From positions 1 through 64,000 of the forward strand of contig JAGATX010000002.1 in the NCBI GenBank assembly GCA_017621055.1: DNA of 64,000 nt, in the 5' to 3' direction. Below, in pieces: positions 43,534-51,742 of the stretch. This DNA comes from Muribaculaceae bacterium. Lineage in GTDB: Bacteria > Bacteroidota > Bacteroidia > Bacteroidales > Muribaculaceae. Under the pieces are notes generated by a model. The model searched no databases, was not told the origin of the DNA, and was given only the letters and a program-made list of their open reading frames with translations. Both the position numbers and the translations under genes were made by a program. Position 1 is the stretch's first letter, and each line of letters starts with the position of its first letter.

Positions 43534-44177
43534 CAGTTCTCCATTTCCAGCATTTCCGTTTCGCCTATCACATCGAGTTCTTCGGTAGCCAGCGAGTCGA
43601 CAGGTTCTACCGGACCCGAACCCACTTCGAGGGTTACTGTGGATGTCACGGGTATAACCGAGCCCACCGACAGCGGAGTGTCGCCGTAGCGTGCGCCCAT
43701 AACAAGGTCGGGAAACTCCGAGGGCACGCTTTCGAGGCGTATGTCGGTGATGCCTATGCCGCGAAGGTAACTCATGGCCTGACGCGACGATACGTTGCCG
43801 GTGAGGGGCATGGAGATGGTGACCTGCTTTGGCGAAAACGCCGTTATCGTCACGTAGACCTGACGGCCTTCCTTTACCACCGCGCCGGCCTTGGGCCACG
43901 ACTCCACGACGGTGCCGGGAGCGGCATCGCGGTCGTAGACGGAATCGTTGATTTCAATGTTCAGATTGTTGGCTGCCAGCAGCTCGCGCGCTTCGGTATA
44001 GGTTTTGTTGCGTATGTCGGGTACTACCGATGTCGAGCCGTGCATCGTCCACCGGTTCATGAAAATGGTTGCGCCCCACAGCAGCAGCAATGTGGCCACG
44101 CATATGAGGATGAGGGTGGATATGATAGGGTGACTGTTGTAGAAGTCCCTGACTGAGAATTTTTTATTTTCGGCCAT
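43533..44177 (-). CDS. Membrane-anchored PASTA-domain protein
   Basis: A 214-residue protein with one membrane helix (about residues 20-40) and two or three PASTA repeats in the periplasm, seen as VVPDIRNKTYTEARELLAAN and GTVVESWPKAGAVVKEGRQV and a second pair near VTISMPLTGNVSSRQAMSYL. There is no kinase domain. PASTA repeats bind peptidoglycan or its precursors in penicillin-binding proteins and PASTA kinases; here the role is unknown. It lies between folK and the pseudouridine synthase, an arrangement commonly seen in Bacteroidales, and has an acidic C-terminal tail. Confidence 0.82.
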   Translation of the reverse strand: MAENKKFSVRDFYNSHPIISTLILICVATLLLLWGATIFMNRWTMHGSTSVVPDIRNKTYTEARELLAANNLNIEINDSVYDRDAAPGTVVESWPKAGAVVKEGRQVYVTITAFSPKQVTISMPLTGNVSSRQAMSYLRGIGITDIRLESVPSEFPDLVMGARYGDTPLSVGSVIPVTSTVTLEVGSGPVEPVDSLATEELDVIGETEMLEMEN

Positions 44178-44180
44178 AAT

Positions 44181-44570
44181 TCATTGTATGGAGACATGAC
44201 AGCCACATTGGAGTGCAGCTATGCCTTTTGAATAATAACGGGAGGCAACCACTTCGGGACGCAGTATCGTGCCGTTGAAGCTCACAATATCGATGTCGAT
44301 TGCCACGAGCGGCTCTGCGGCAGCCCTGTGGCGCACACCGCTCTCATATTCCTTTGTACTGCGAGCCAGGTTGTCGAGACTGAGGGAAGTGGCGAGTATC
44401 AGAATGTTGTTGAGATATGCGGGTGCATCGGCTCTTCCCTCGGCCTCCGAACGGAAGGTGCCGGAAGCTACTGCGACAGAGCCCAGCAAGCCGACGAAGT
44501 CCAGGGCGGCCGTGAGTGCTGCCGCGGCATCGGGCGTGTTGGCGCCAAGGCTGATGATGGCTTCGTTCAT
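44181..44570 (-). CDS. folK: HPPK, 6-hydroxymethyl-7,8-dihydropterin pyrophosphokinase (short form)
   Basis: A 129-residue HPPK that transfers pyrophosphate from ATP to hydroxymethyldihydropterin in folate synthesis. The hallmark SLGANTPDAAAALTAALDFV at residues 7-26 and the metal-binding segment VAIDIDIVSFNG, near residues 90-101, fit the family. At 129 residues it is at the short end of the family (usual about 150-170), as in several Bacteroidetes. It overlaps the metallophosphoesterase stop by 4 bases and is 3 bases upstream of the PASTA gene. Confidence 0.8.
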   Translation of the reverse strand: MNEAIISLGANTPDAAAALTAALDFVGLLGSVAVASGTFRSEAEGRADAPAYLNNILILATSLSLDNLARSTKEYESGVRHRAAAEPLVAIDIDIVSFNGTILRPEVVASRYYSKGIAALQCGCHVSIQ

Positions 44571-45775
44571 GGCAGTGACGGCTGTCGCCGGAGTGTGAAC
44601 AGTGTTATTTCGGGCCGGGCGCCTATGCGGGCCGGTATGCCAACCTCGCCGCAGCCTATGTTGACATAGAGATGATGCGATGAATCAGCATCGGCATACA
44701 TGCCTGACCAGTAACGATATCGCCATGCCGCCGGCGACCATCCGCCGATTTCCACCTGCATGGCGTGGGTATGTCCTGCAAGGGTGAGGGCGATGTTTTT
44801 GTCCGGGGCGTCGGCAATGTCGGCCTCCCAGTGCGCGGGGTTGTGGGAGAGCAGGATTTTGAAGCGTTCGTCGTCAAGGTCACCGTCATAGGCGGCGTCG
44901 AGGTCGCCATAGATCGGGAAGGGAGGGTCACCGATGTTCTCCACGCCTATGAGGGCTAAGGTGTCGCCGCCTTGCGCTATCAGCGCCGTACTGTTGTTGA
45001 GGAGCTGCCAGCCCATGGAGCGCTGAATATCTTCGAGGCGCCGGCGGTTGTCTGCCTTGTCGGCGGCGCTGTCCCAATGGTAGTAGTCGCCGTAGTCGTG
45101 GTTGCCGAGGATGGAGTATACGCCCAAAGGAGCGTCCAGCCCGGCGAGGACGGGCGCGAAGGGAGGCAGTTCGTCGGTATGACGGTTCACTATATCGCCG
45201 GTGAATACTATAATGTCGGGGTTCAGTGCATTGACGCGTTGCACCAGTTCGCTGACAAAAGCGGTGTCGTGGCCGAAGGTGCCGACATGGAGGTCGGAGA
45301 TCTGGGCTATGCGCAGGCCGTCGAATACCTCGGGCAGACGGTCGTTGACAAAGACTTGCTCGCGAACGTCGATACTGTACCGGTCGACGGCGGCGCCCCA
45401 CCACAGGACGACGAACAACGCCACGCCGACGCCTATACCGGCACGACCGGGCCATTTTAGACGCCGTCCGTGCCATAGCACGGGGATTTTGCCGGCAAGG
45501 TCAAAGGCAACAAAGATATACTTGGGAATATATACGCTGAGATAGACGAACAGACACCACATTATGGTGAACAGACTGTCCTCGCCAAGCGTGGTCTTGG
45601 GGATGAACGACAGCGCCAGCATGCCGCCGCCGAAGAGTACCGACGTGCCGACGGCGAGCGCCATCCACCACCGTCGGCCGGTGTGGCACCGCAGCCAAAT
45701 GGCGCGGCAGATGTACCAGTCGACAAGGAGTCCAAGTACCAGTACGGGCAATGAAAGTGCCAGAGGAAGGCGCAT
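44567..45775 (-). CDS. Membrane-anchored metallophosphoesterase (YkuE/YaeI-like)
   Basis: A 402-residue protein with four to five N-terminal membrane helices (about residues 1-145) followed by a calcineurin-type phosphoesterase domain. The metal-binding motifs are visible: ISDLHVGTFG, FTGDIVN, LGNHDYGDYY and a C-terminal LAGHTHAMQVEIGG. Related enzymes such as LpxG or YkuE cleave nucleotide-linked or lipid-linked pyrophosphates; the substrate is unclear here. Start 45775 (MRLPLALS) is 13 bases after the acyltransferase stop; a longer frame to 45820 would overlap that gene. Its stop overlaps folK by 4 bases. Confidence 0.83.
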   Translation of the reverse strand: MRLPLALSLPVLVLGLLVDWYICRAIWLRCHTGRRWWMALAVGTSVLFGGGMLALSFIPKTTLGEDSLFTIMWCLFVYLSVYIPKYIFVAFDLAGKIPVLWHGRRLKWPGRAGIGVGVALFVVLWWGAAVDRYSIDVREQVFVNDRLPEVFDGLRIAQISDLHVGTFGHDTAFVSELVQRVNALNPDIIVFTGDIVNRHTDELPPFAPVLAGLDAPLGVYSILGNHDYGDYYHWDSAADKADNRRRLEDIQRSMGWQLLNNSTALIAQGGDTLALIGVENIGDPPFPIYGDLDAAYDGDLDDERFKILLSHNPAHWEADIADAPDKNIALTLAGHTHAMQVEIGGWSPAAWRYRYWSGMYADADSSHHLYVNIGCGEVGIPARIGARPEITLFTLRRQPSLP

Positions 45776-45788
45776 GGCGAAAAAGGGC

Positions 45789-46976
45789 TCAGCGTGCCGA
45801 CGAGCAGTCGCGGGAGGCAATCTGGTTCTTCAGCGGGTTGGCGTACATGTGGAGCATTGTGGCGCGCATGAAAGAGCGCTCATCGTCGGTGATATCGGGC
45901 ACGTCCACTTTGGCGAGCTGCGAGGTTATATAGTCCTCGAAACGGACAACATCGGCGTCGGTGTATTCGTGGTGATATTCAGCCGTGCCGTTGTCGAGGT
46001 CGAAGGCTATGTAGTTGCAGGGGAAAATGCGGTAGCCGCAATGTATCGAGCGGTCGAGTGTCGTGCAGGCATGGCGCACTATTTCCGTGCGGTTGTCGGT
46101 GTGCTCTTTTTCAAGTTCCGGGTTTATGCAGGCGCCCAGATGGAAGTGCACGCGGCCTTTATGTCCGAGCAGGCCGGTTTCCATGCTGAAAAGGTCGTCG
46201 CGCTGCGTTTTTTTGTAATCGGGGTCGCGGCGGCGCAGCAGGAATTCGCGCACCTTGAGATAGTCGTTGGGGTCGTATTCGTAGCTGATGGATACGGGTG
46301 TGAGGCGTATGGTCATGAGATTGTCGCGCGAGTCACCGCCTCCGGCCAGCGACAGCATCTTTACCACGCTCTCCTGAGTGCGGTCGTTGGAGTCTTTGGC
46401 GCGGCCTTCGCGCTGGGCTATCCACACGCTCTGATGTTTGTCCAGAATGGCGTGGTGTATGTATGCCGAGAGGTGGCGGGCTGCGGCGAGCGCCTCGCGA
46501 ACACCGGTGTCGCGTTTGACGATGAAGCTGCGGTTGAGCTTCACCAGGTCGGTGATCCAGTCGTAGATGAGCAGATTGTTGCCTATGGCTACTTCGGTGA
46601 GCGGCAGGTTGTTGCGGTATAGGCATACGTTCAGGAACGAGGCGTCGAGCACTATGTCGCGATGATTGGTGATGAAGGTGCTGCATGTACCGGCCTCGTA
46701 GTTTTCGGCTCCCGAGAACGACAGCCCGTCGGTTGTGCGGGCCACGAGCATCTCCAGGAAGGGTGCCATCACCTTGGTCTGGAATTCGTTCTGTGTCTTT
46801 ATCGACAGCAGGTTCTGAACAAATGCATTGTAATCGACATCGGGCATTATGTAACGCACCGCATGCTCAAAGCCGGGCTCGCGTACCAGAGTGGCCATCT
46901 TGTCGATGAACTGCGTGTCGTCGTAAGGCTGTATGTCGGTAAAATCTTCGTTTATAGTGTCGTTATGCTGTGTCAT
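45789..46976 (-). CDS. PlsB/PlsC-type 1-acyltransferase family protein
   Basis: A 395-residue protein with an acyltransferase catalytic HX4D motif, in TFITNHRDIVLDASFL (about residues 100-115), and a second motif region near VAIGNNLLIYDWITDLV. The protein is larger than PlsC and lacks the membrane helices of typical 1-acylglycerol-phosphate acyltransferases; it may be a glycerol-3-phosphate acyltransferase-like or lipid A-related enzyme of Bacteroidota. It is the first gene of the ten-gene run on the minus strand and has a -7 element at 47022-47029 ahead of it. Its substrate is not known. Confidence 0.72.
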   Translation of the reverse strand: MTQHNDTINEDFTDIQPYDDTQFIDKMATLVREPGFEHAVRYIMPDVDYNAFVQNLLSIKTQNEFQTKVMAPFLEMLVARTTDGLSFSGAENYEAGTCSTFITNHRDIVLDASFLNVCLYRNNLPLTEVAIGNNLLIYDWITDLVKLNRSFIVKRDTGVREALAAARHLSAYIHHAILDKHQSVWIAQREGRAKDSNDRTQESVVKMLSLAGGGDSRDNLMTIRLTPVSISYEYDPNDYLKVREFLLRRRDPDYKKTQRDDLFSMETGLLGHKGRVHFHLGACINPELEKEHTDNRTEIVRHACTTLDRSIHCGYRIFPCNYIAFDLDNGTAEYHHEYTDADVVRFEDYITSQLAKVDVPDITDDERSFMRATMLHMYANPLKNQIASRDCSSAR

Positions 46977-47021
46977 GTCGTTTTCGTTGCTGTTTTTGGG
47001 CGCTGCGGGCGCTATGCGCTA

Positions 47022-47029
47022 CAAAGTTA
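47022..47029 (-). promoter_or_regulatory. -7 promoter element for the acyltransferase-to-lptG run
   Basis: TAACTTTG on the minus strand, about 46 bases before the ATG at 46976. Confidence 0.65.
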
Positions 47030-47040
47030 GTCAGAAAATA

Positions 47041-48804
47041 CTAAAAAGACAAACGCCTCGGCAGATAATTATGTTCCGGCGCTGTATCGGCGGCGTTCCA
47101 CACGGGGCTGCGCGGGGTGTACTCTATGGTTGCGGGCGGCCATTCGGCCATGAGCTGTTCCATTGCCGGGGGAACCACGAAAATATCGTCGCGGTTGCGG
47201 GGGCGCACCTCGCCGTACCATTTGAACTTGGGCAGATAATAGAGCGACGGGCGCGCCAGAAACAACGGGGTGGCGCTCCCGGTGGTTTGCGGCCACATTT
47301 TCACGCGCTCTGTGGTGCGTCCGCGGAACCAGGCCTCGAGGAAGCTGCTCTCGGCGCTGACGAGCTTGTTGATTGTGGAGTCGTTCTCTTCGGGGTACAT
47401 TATCAGCTCCACATTTCCGTCGATTGCGAGACGGCGCATCTCGCCGTTCTCGAAGTAAGCTGTCATTTTCTTGCCGCTGAGCTGGTTATAATGTTCGCCT
47501 TCAATGTGCTGGGCTGTAAATCCCTGTTCGGGGAGGACGGCCCGCTCTATGGTGGAATCGTTGAGGTACAGTTCTATTATGTTGCCGCTCACCTGCCGGT
47601 CCTCGTTCCAGACCACGGGGCTGCGGAAAAGGGTCAGCAAGGTGTCGGCCTCGGTGAAACTCAGCGAGTCGCAAATACCCTGGATATCCGAGCGATAGAA
47701 GCGCACGCGCGGAAAAACCACGGCCACGTGCGTGGTGTCGAGGCGTTCGGAGGCGGCGATGCCGGCAATGGTATCGGCGGCGACGCGCACGGTGTCGATG
47801 CGTCGGAAACTCTGTATGTAGCGGCCGTGCATGAACAGAGTATCGCCCTCGGAGTATTCGGCAAGCATGGCATGGCCGGTGACAAAGGCACTGTCGGCAG
47901 TCTCGTCGTAGTAGCCGTAGTCGCCGCGCACTTCGGCGCTGTGCGCCGAGTCGGTGAGCACCAGCGAGCCGAAGGCCTCGCCGTAGGCGGCGCGGCTGTC
48001 GTAGTACAGGGTGTCGGCGGTGATGGTCTGCCCCTGGGCCGTGACTATGGTGCTTCGTTCATAGAGCACAGTGCGGTCACTGTCGGTATCGTAAACGCCG
48101 TTTGTGGTGTGGATGGTACCCCGGTAGTTCACCACCCGCGAGGGTGAGAACAGCTCGGCGATGTGTGTCTCGGTGTTGTAGTAGAGGGTGTCCGAGTAGA
48201 TGTTGAGGGTGTCGGTGCTGTTGCGGCTGTACAGATGCACGTCGCGGTAGAACAGCGCCTCTTTGGTGGGCGGCGCATATTCGCCCTCGATGCTGGTGAG
48301 GGTGTTGTTCGGGTCGCTGAGCGTGCCGCCGGTGCGGTAGTAGCCCAGCTCGATGGCAAGGTCGTAATAGAAAACGTCGGTTTCGAGGGTTACGTTGCGG
48401 TTCTGCATGCGCACCTTGCTGCCGGGGTCGGCGTAGAGCACTGCCAGTTGGCGGAGCCCGTCGTAGTTCAGCTCGTCGGCGTCGACGCGCAGAGTGTCGC
48501 CCTGCTCCATGCTCACGTTGCCGAAGGCATCGAACGACTCGCTGCCGGGGGTGTAGTGGGCGCTGTCGCACCGCATTATCATGGGACCTTTGGTGAACAC
48601 CACATCGCCCACGACAGTGGTGAACGTGTCGCCGGCACTCTGATAGAGGCGGTCGGCGCGCTCGAGAAACACGCGGTCGCCGTCGGAGCGGTCGGCGCCG
48701 GGCACCGCCGGGGCGATGGCGGGGCGGTCGCGGTCGATGACGGCGCCCGTGACGGCCGGCAGAAGGATTGCTGCCGCCAGTACATGGAACGAGCGGCGGT
48801 TCAC
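47041..48804 (-). CDS. OstA-like organic solvent tolerance/LPS transport protein
   Basis: A 587-residue exported protein with several OstA/LptA-type repeats, beginning after a signal peptide with ADRLYQSAGDTFTTVVGDVV (about residues 50-69). Repeats of the pattern T-x-x-x-A-D-x-L-x-Y-D occur along the protein. In Bacteroidota such OstA-like proteins replace or supplement LptA/LptD in carrying LPS across the periplasm. It starts with GTG at 48804, sharing one base with the stop of the PpiC gene. It lacks a long C-terminal LptD barrel. Confidence 0.8.
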   Translation of the reverse strand: MNRRSFHVLAAAILLPAVTGAVIDRDRPAIAPAVPGADRSDGDRVFLERADRLYQSAGDTFTTVVGDVVFTKGPMIMRCDSAHYTPGSESFDAFGNVSMEQGDTLRVDADELNYDGLRQLAVLYADPGSKVRMQNRNVTLETDVFYYDLAIELGYYRTGGTLSDPNNTLTSIEGEYAPPTKEALFYRDVHLYSRNSTDTLNIYSDTLYYNTETHIAELFSPSRVVNYRGTIHTTNGVYDTDSDRTVLYERSTIVTAQGQTITADTLYYDSRAAYGEAFGSLVLTDSAHSAEVRGDYGYYDETADSAFVTGHAMLAEYSEGDTLFMHGRYIQSFRRIDTVRVAADTIAGIAASERLDTTHVAVVFPRVRFYRSDIQGICDSLSFTEADTLLTLFRSPVVWNEDRQVSGNIIELYLNDSTIERAVLPEQGFTAQHIEGEHYNQLSGKKMTAYFENGEMRRLAIDGNVELIMYPEENDSTINKLVSAESSFLEAWFRGRTTERVKMWPQTTGSATPLFLARPSLYYLPKFKWYGEVRPRNRDDIFVVPPAMEQLMAEWPPATIEYTPRSPVWNAADTAPEHNYLPRRLSF

Positions 48805-50165
48805 TATTGTGCTCTTATCCAGCCCTGATGGCGGAATTCACATCCACGCCAGCCGTCCTCGATGCGCACGTAGGTATCGGCGATTTTCCGCTCCAGCCAC
48901 TGATTGACTATCTCCTGCGAGGCATGCTCTTCGTACATGTCCTTGATGAGCTGATAGTCGTCGGCAAGATTGGCGGGATGGGCGTCGAGACGGCTGGTGA
49001 GTTTGACGATGGCAACTATCTCGCGGTCGCGCTTGGGGTCGCGCATGATGAAGGGCTGTGATATCTCGCCGGGCTGGAGGGTGGCCACCGCGCGTGCAAT
49101 CTCTTGGGGCAGCTGCGACATTTCGAAGCGTGTGGTGCCCGTCTCCTGGTTCACCATCACGCCGCGGCTGAAACGTGTGTCCTTGTCCTGCGACAGCTGG
49201 AGGGCGGCCTCCTCGAAAGTGAATTCGTGGTGGTCCACAATGTCGGCGCGGATGGAATCAAGGCGCGTGATGGCGTTGGTGAGGTCGCGGTCGGCGACAT
49301 GTGGCCGTAGGAGAATGTGGCGCGTGTTGATGCGGTCGCCGCGCTTTTCGATGAGCTGGATGATGTGGAAGCCGTACTCTGTCTCAACGATTTTGGAAAC
49401 CTTTGTGGGGTCGTTGAGGTTGAAGGCCACGGCAGCATACTCGGGCACGAGCTGTCCGCGCCCCATAAAGCCTATCTCGCCGCCGCGCACGCCCTCGGGA
49501 GCCTCCGAATAGAGTATTGCCAGAGTGCTGAAGTCGGCCTCGCCGCGGTTCACGCGGTCGGCATAGTCGCGCAGGCGAGCCTTCACATCGTCGATTTCCT
49601 GACGGGGGATAAACGGGTGGATGGTGATGATCTGCACCTCCACCTGCTGGGGGACATAGGGTATGCTGTCGGCCGGCAGACGGTCGAAATAGCGGCGCAC
49701 GTCGCTGGGCGTGATTTTCAGATTCTTGGTGAGTTCGCGGCGAACCTGCTGTATGCGCGTGCGGTTGCGCACGTTGTTGGAGTAATACTCACGGATTTCC
49801 GGGAAGGTCTTGCGGAAGTATTGCTCAACTTTCTCGCGGCTACCAAGGTTGGTGATCAGGAAGTTCATCTGCGCGTCGGTCTGCATCTGCACCATGGACT
49901 CCTGCACCTCTATGGTATCCAGGTCGGCCTGATGAAGGAAGAGCCGTTCGATGGCAAGCTGCTCGGGAATAAAGCAGTACGGGTCGCCCTGGATGGGCAC
50001 GCGGTCGTTCTGCATGTCGATGTAAGCCTGCTCGATTTCAGATTTGTAGATGGGCTGGTCGCCTATCATCCATGCCACTTCCTCGATGACGTTGCTCTGC
50101 GCGGCAGCGCTGCCGGCGGCGGCGACGGCCACGGCAAGGCCGAGGATATATCGTTTTAAATTCAT
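48804..50165 (-). CDS. SurA-like periplasmic peptidyl-prolyl isomerase
   Basis: A 453-residue exported chaperone with a signal peptide (MNLKRYILGLAVAVAAAGSAAAQ) and a SurA-type N-terminal chaperone domain (about 24-165), then two parvulin/rotamase domains (about 175-270 and 285-385) carrying FSTLAILYSEAPEGVRGGEIG and RINTRHILLRPHV segments. It assists outer-membrane protein folding. Its stop overlaps the OstA-like gene by 1 base, so folding and LPS-transport functions are transcribed together. Start 50165 was chosen because the signal peptide begins there. A promoter at 50186-50193 precedes it. Confidence 0.85.
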   Translation of the reverse strand: MNLKRYILGLAVAVAAAGSAAAQSNVIEEVAWMIGDQPIYKSEIEQAYIDMQNDRVPIQGDPYCFIPEQLAIERLFLHQADLDTIEVQESMVQMQTDAQMNFLITNLGSREKVEQYFRKTFPEIREYYSNNVRNRTRIQQVRRELTKNLKITPSDVRRYFDRLPADSIPYVPQQVEVQIITIHPFIPRQEIDDVKARLRDYADRVNRGEADFSTLAILYSEAPEGVRGGEIGFMGRGQLVPEYAAVAFNLNDPTKVSKIVETEYGFHIIQLIEKRGDRINTRHILLRPHVADRDLTNAITRLDSIRADIVDHHEFTFEEAALQLSQDKDTRFSRGVMVNQETGTTRFEMSQLPQEIARAVATLQPGEISQPFIMRDPKRDREIVAIVKLTSRLDAHPANLADDYQLIKDMYEEHASQEIVNQWLERKIADTYVRIEDGWRGCEFRHQGWIRAQ

Positions 50166-50185
50166 ATGCGCTGTGTTGTTTGGTG

Positions 50186-50193
50186 CAAAGTTA
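50186..50193 (-). promoter_or_regulatory. -7 promoter element for the SurA-like/OstA-like pair
   Basis: TAACTTTG on the minus strand, about 20 bases before the ATG at 50165. Confidence 0.7.
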
Positions 50194-50338
50194 AGCCTTT
50201 TTTCCTTAAAAATGCTTGCATTAAAGATTTTTAATGCATAAAATGGGCGCGCGCGCCGCCTGCCGTCAACCAAAAGCGACGCCGGGGTGTTCTAACCGGA
50301 AAGACTCTAACCGAAAACTAACAAAAACCCTAAAAGCT

Positions 50339-50713
50339 ATGAATATCGATTACAAGGCCAAGGCCGCCGCCGAACAGAAGGTATCGGAGGCCGCTGCAAA
50401 ACTCTCGCAGGAGGCAGCAGACGTTGCCGCCGACGCAAAATCGCAGGAACTCAAGGATAAGATTGCCGACAAGGCCGGCGAAGCCGTAAACACCGTAAAG
50501 GCCGGCGCCGCCGCCGTGGCCGACAAGGTGCAGGAGAAATATAACGAACAGAAAGCCGATCCGGATTCGGTGCTCAATCAGGCAAAGGACAAGATGGGCG
50601 ACCTCGGCGACAAGCTCAAGGATGTAGGCTCGAACCTCGCCGACAAGGGAGGCGACCTGCTCGAGAATCTTGCCGAAAAGGCCCACGGACTTGCCGACAA
50701 GCTCGGCAAGTAG
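50339..50713 (+). CDS. Alanine-rich, LEA/apolipoprotein-like amphipathic protein
   Basis: A 124-residue protein consisting almost entirely of amphipathic helix: residues about 5-118 are rich in Ala, Lys, Asp and Glu with 11-residue periodicity (for example ELKDKIADKAGEAVNTVKAG and AKDKMGDLGDKLKDVGSNLA). No signal peptide or membrane helix is evident. This resembles stress-related LEA or apolipoprotein-like proteins and the YtxH group of Bacteroidota. Start 50339 (MNIDYKAK) fits the composition; an in-frame ATG at 50234 adds a non-helical, basic stretch. It is isolated between a divergent pair and a shared terminator. Confidence 0.7.
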   Translation: MNIDYKAKAAAEQKVSEAAAKLSQEAADVAADAKSQELKDKIADKAGEAVNTVKAGAAAVADKVQEKYNEQKADPDSVLNQAKDKMGDLGDKLKDVGSNLADKGGDLLENLAEKAHGLADKLGK

Positions 50714-50733
50714 GCCCGCGGCTCCGTCTTTCA

Positions 50734-50783
50734 CAATATAAAATCGCCCGGACGGCTTTCGCTGTCCGGGCGATTTTATATTG
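50734..50783. terminator. Long bidirectional terminator
   Basis: A perfect 20-bp inverted repeat (50734-50753 with 50764-50783) with a 10-base loop and A/T-rich outer arms on both sides. It separates the convergent LEA-like and efp genes and can serve both. Confidence 0.9.
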
Positions 50784-50798
50784 CTGTCCTGTCGGAAT

Positions 50799-51365
50799 TT
50801 ATTCCTTTACGCGCTCAAGGTAGGAGCCGTCGCGGGTGTCGATGCGGATTTTGTCGCCGATGTTGCAGAACAAGGGCACGCGCACCTCGGCACCGGTCTC
50901 CACTGTTGCGGGTTTGAGGGTGTTGGTGGCGGTATCGCCCTTGATGCCCGGCTCGGTGTAGGTGATTTCGAGAACGGTCTTGATGGGCATTTCGGCATAG
51001 AGCACGGTGTCGGTCGAGGCATCGCTCACAACTTCCACCATGTCGCCTTCCTTCATGAAGGCTGCGCCGGTAACGAGCTCTTTGTTGATTGGTATCTGCT
51101 CGTAGGTTTCCTGGTTCATGAACATGTCGTCGCCACCGTCGGCGTAGAGGTACTGATAGGGGCGGCGCTCCACGCGAACGTCTTCCAGCTTCTCACCGAT
51201 GTTGAAGCGGCGCTCCAGCACGCGGCCGTCAACCACGTTTTTGAGCTTGGTGCGCATAAAGGTGTTGCCTTTGCCCGGTTTTACATGCAGAAAGTCTACG
51301 CAGAAATAGAGGCTGCCGTCCATGCGGATGCAGGTTCCGATTTTGATGTCTTGTGCGTTGATCAT
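50799..51365 (-). CDS. efp: Translation elongation factor P
   Basis: A 188-residue EF-P that relieves ribosome stalling at polyproline stretches. All three domains are present: the KOW-like N-terminal domain (MINAQDIKIGTCIRMDGSLY) with the tip loop HVKPGKGNTFMRTKLKN, the OB domain with ADGGDDMFMNQETYEQI, and the C-terminal domain with GDKIRIDTRDGSYLERV. The lysine in the PGKGN loop is the expected place for modification; no modifying enzyme (EpmA/YmfI) was found next to it. Start 51365 is set by the -7 element at 51423-51430 and the conserved N-terminus. Confidence 0.95.
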   Translation of the reverse strand: MINAQDIKIGTCIRMDGSLYFCVDFLHVKPGKGNTFMRTKLKNVVDGRVLERRFNIGEKLEDVRVERRPYQYLYADGGDDMFMNQETYEQIPINKELVTGAAFMKEGDMVEVVSDASTDTVLYAEMPIKTVLEITYTEPGIKGDTATNTLKPATVETGAEVRVPLFCNIGDKIRIDTRDGSYLERVKE

Positions 51366-51422
51366 ATATATCTTTGAGTTCGTGTTTCTTTGGTCGCGGC
51401 GCTTGTCGGCGCTTTTGCGCCG

Positions 51423-51430
51423 CAAAGTTA
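51423..51430 (-). promoter_or_regulatory. -7 promoter element for efp
   Basis: TAACTTTG on the minus strand, about 57 bases before the ATG at 51365. Confidence 0.7.
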
Positions 51431-51621
51431 CAAAAAAATCACCGCCTCACAAAATATTTTTACTCCCCGCCGCCATCCGCACCTTCGGAATTATGATTTG
51501 GCAGCTTCTTATGGCAGTTTGGTTCGCTATCCTCTATGGCTTCGCTGCGCTTCCCACGGAGATTGTTCAGATAGTGCCATAAGGGTTCGTCGGTGGAAAT
51601 AGATGTACATCAAAGGCGTAG

Positions 51622-51642
51622 GGATGCACCCAAGGTGCATCC
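51622..51642. repeat. Perfect 9-bp inverted repeat, possible interspersed element
   Basis: Arms 51622-51630 and 51634-51642 flank a 3-base loop. The flanking DNA is unusual for the window. Whether it recurs elsewhere in the genome cannot be seen here. Confidence 0.5.
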
Positions 51643-51683
51643 GCACTCAACGGTGGCCGCGGATGTCGCGACCTCGGTCAACG

Positions 51684-51720
51684 CAAAAAAAGACCTCTGG
51701 CCGGAGGGGTCAGAGGTCTT
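51684..51720 (-). terminator. Terminator of the TPR lipoprotein gene
   Basis: A 10-bp stem (51690-51699 with 51711-51720), with seven T on the minus strand. Confidence 0.85.
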
Positions 51721-51742
51721 GTATATGAGTTGAACTGAAAAA

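Larger units (their letters stand above)
51366..51742. other. Intergenic region with repeats between efp and the TPR lipoprotein
   Basis: No convincing gene. From left to right it holds the efp promoter, a degenerate stretch (about 51480-51600) with a short open frame of no family, an exact 9-bp inverted repeat around 51622-51642, and the terminator of the TPR gene at 51684-51720. Confidence 0.6.

Noticed and set aside
51322-51582. An 86-residue frame crossing from efp into the intergenic region
   Set aside because: It begins inside efp on the opposite strand and includes the efp promoter; the composition does not look like a gene.
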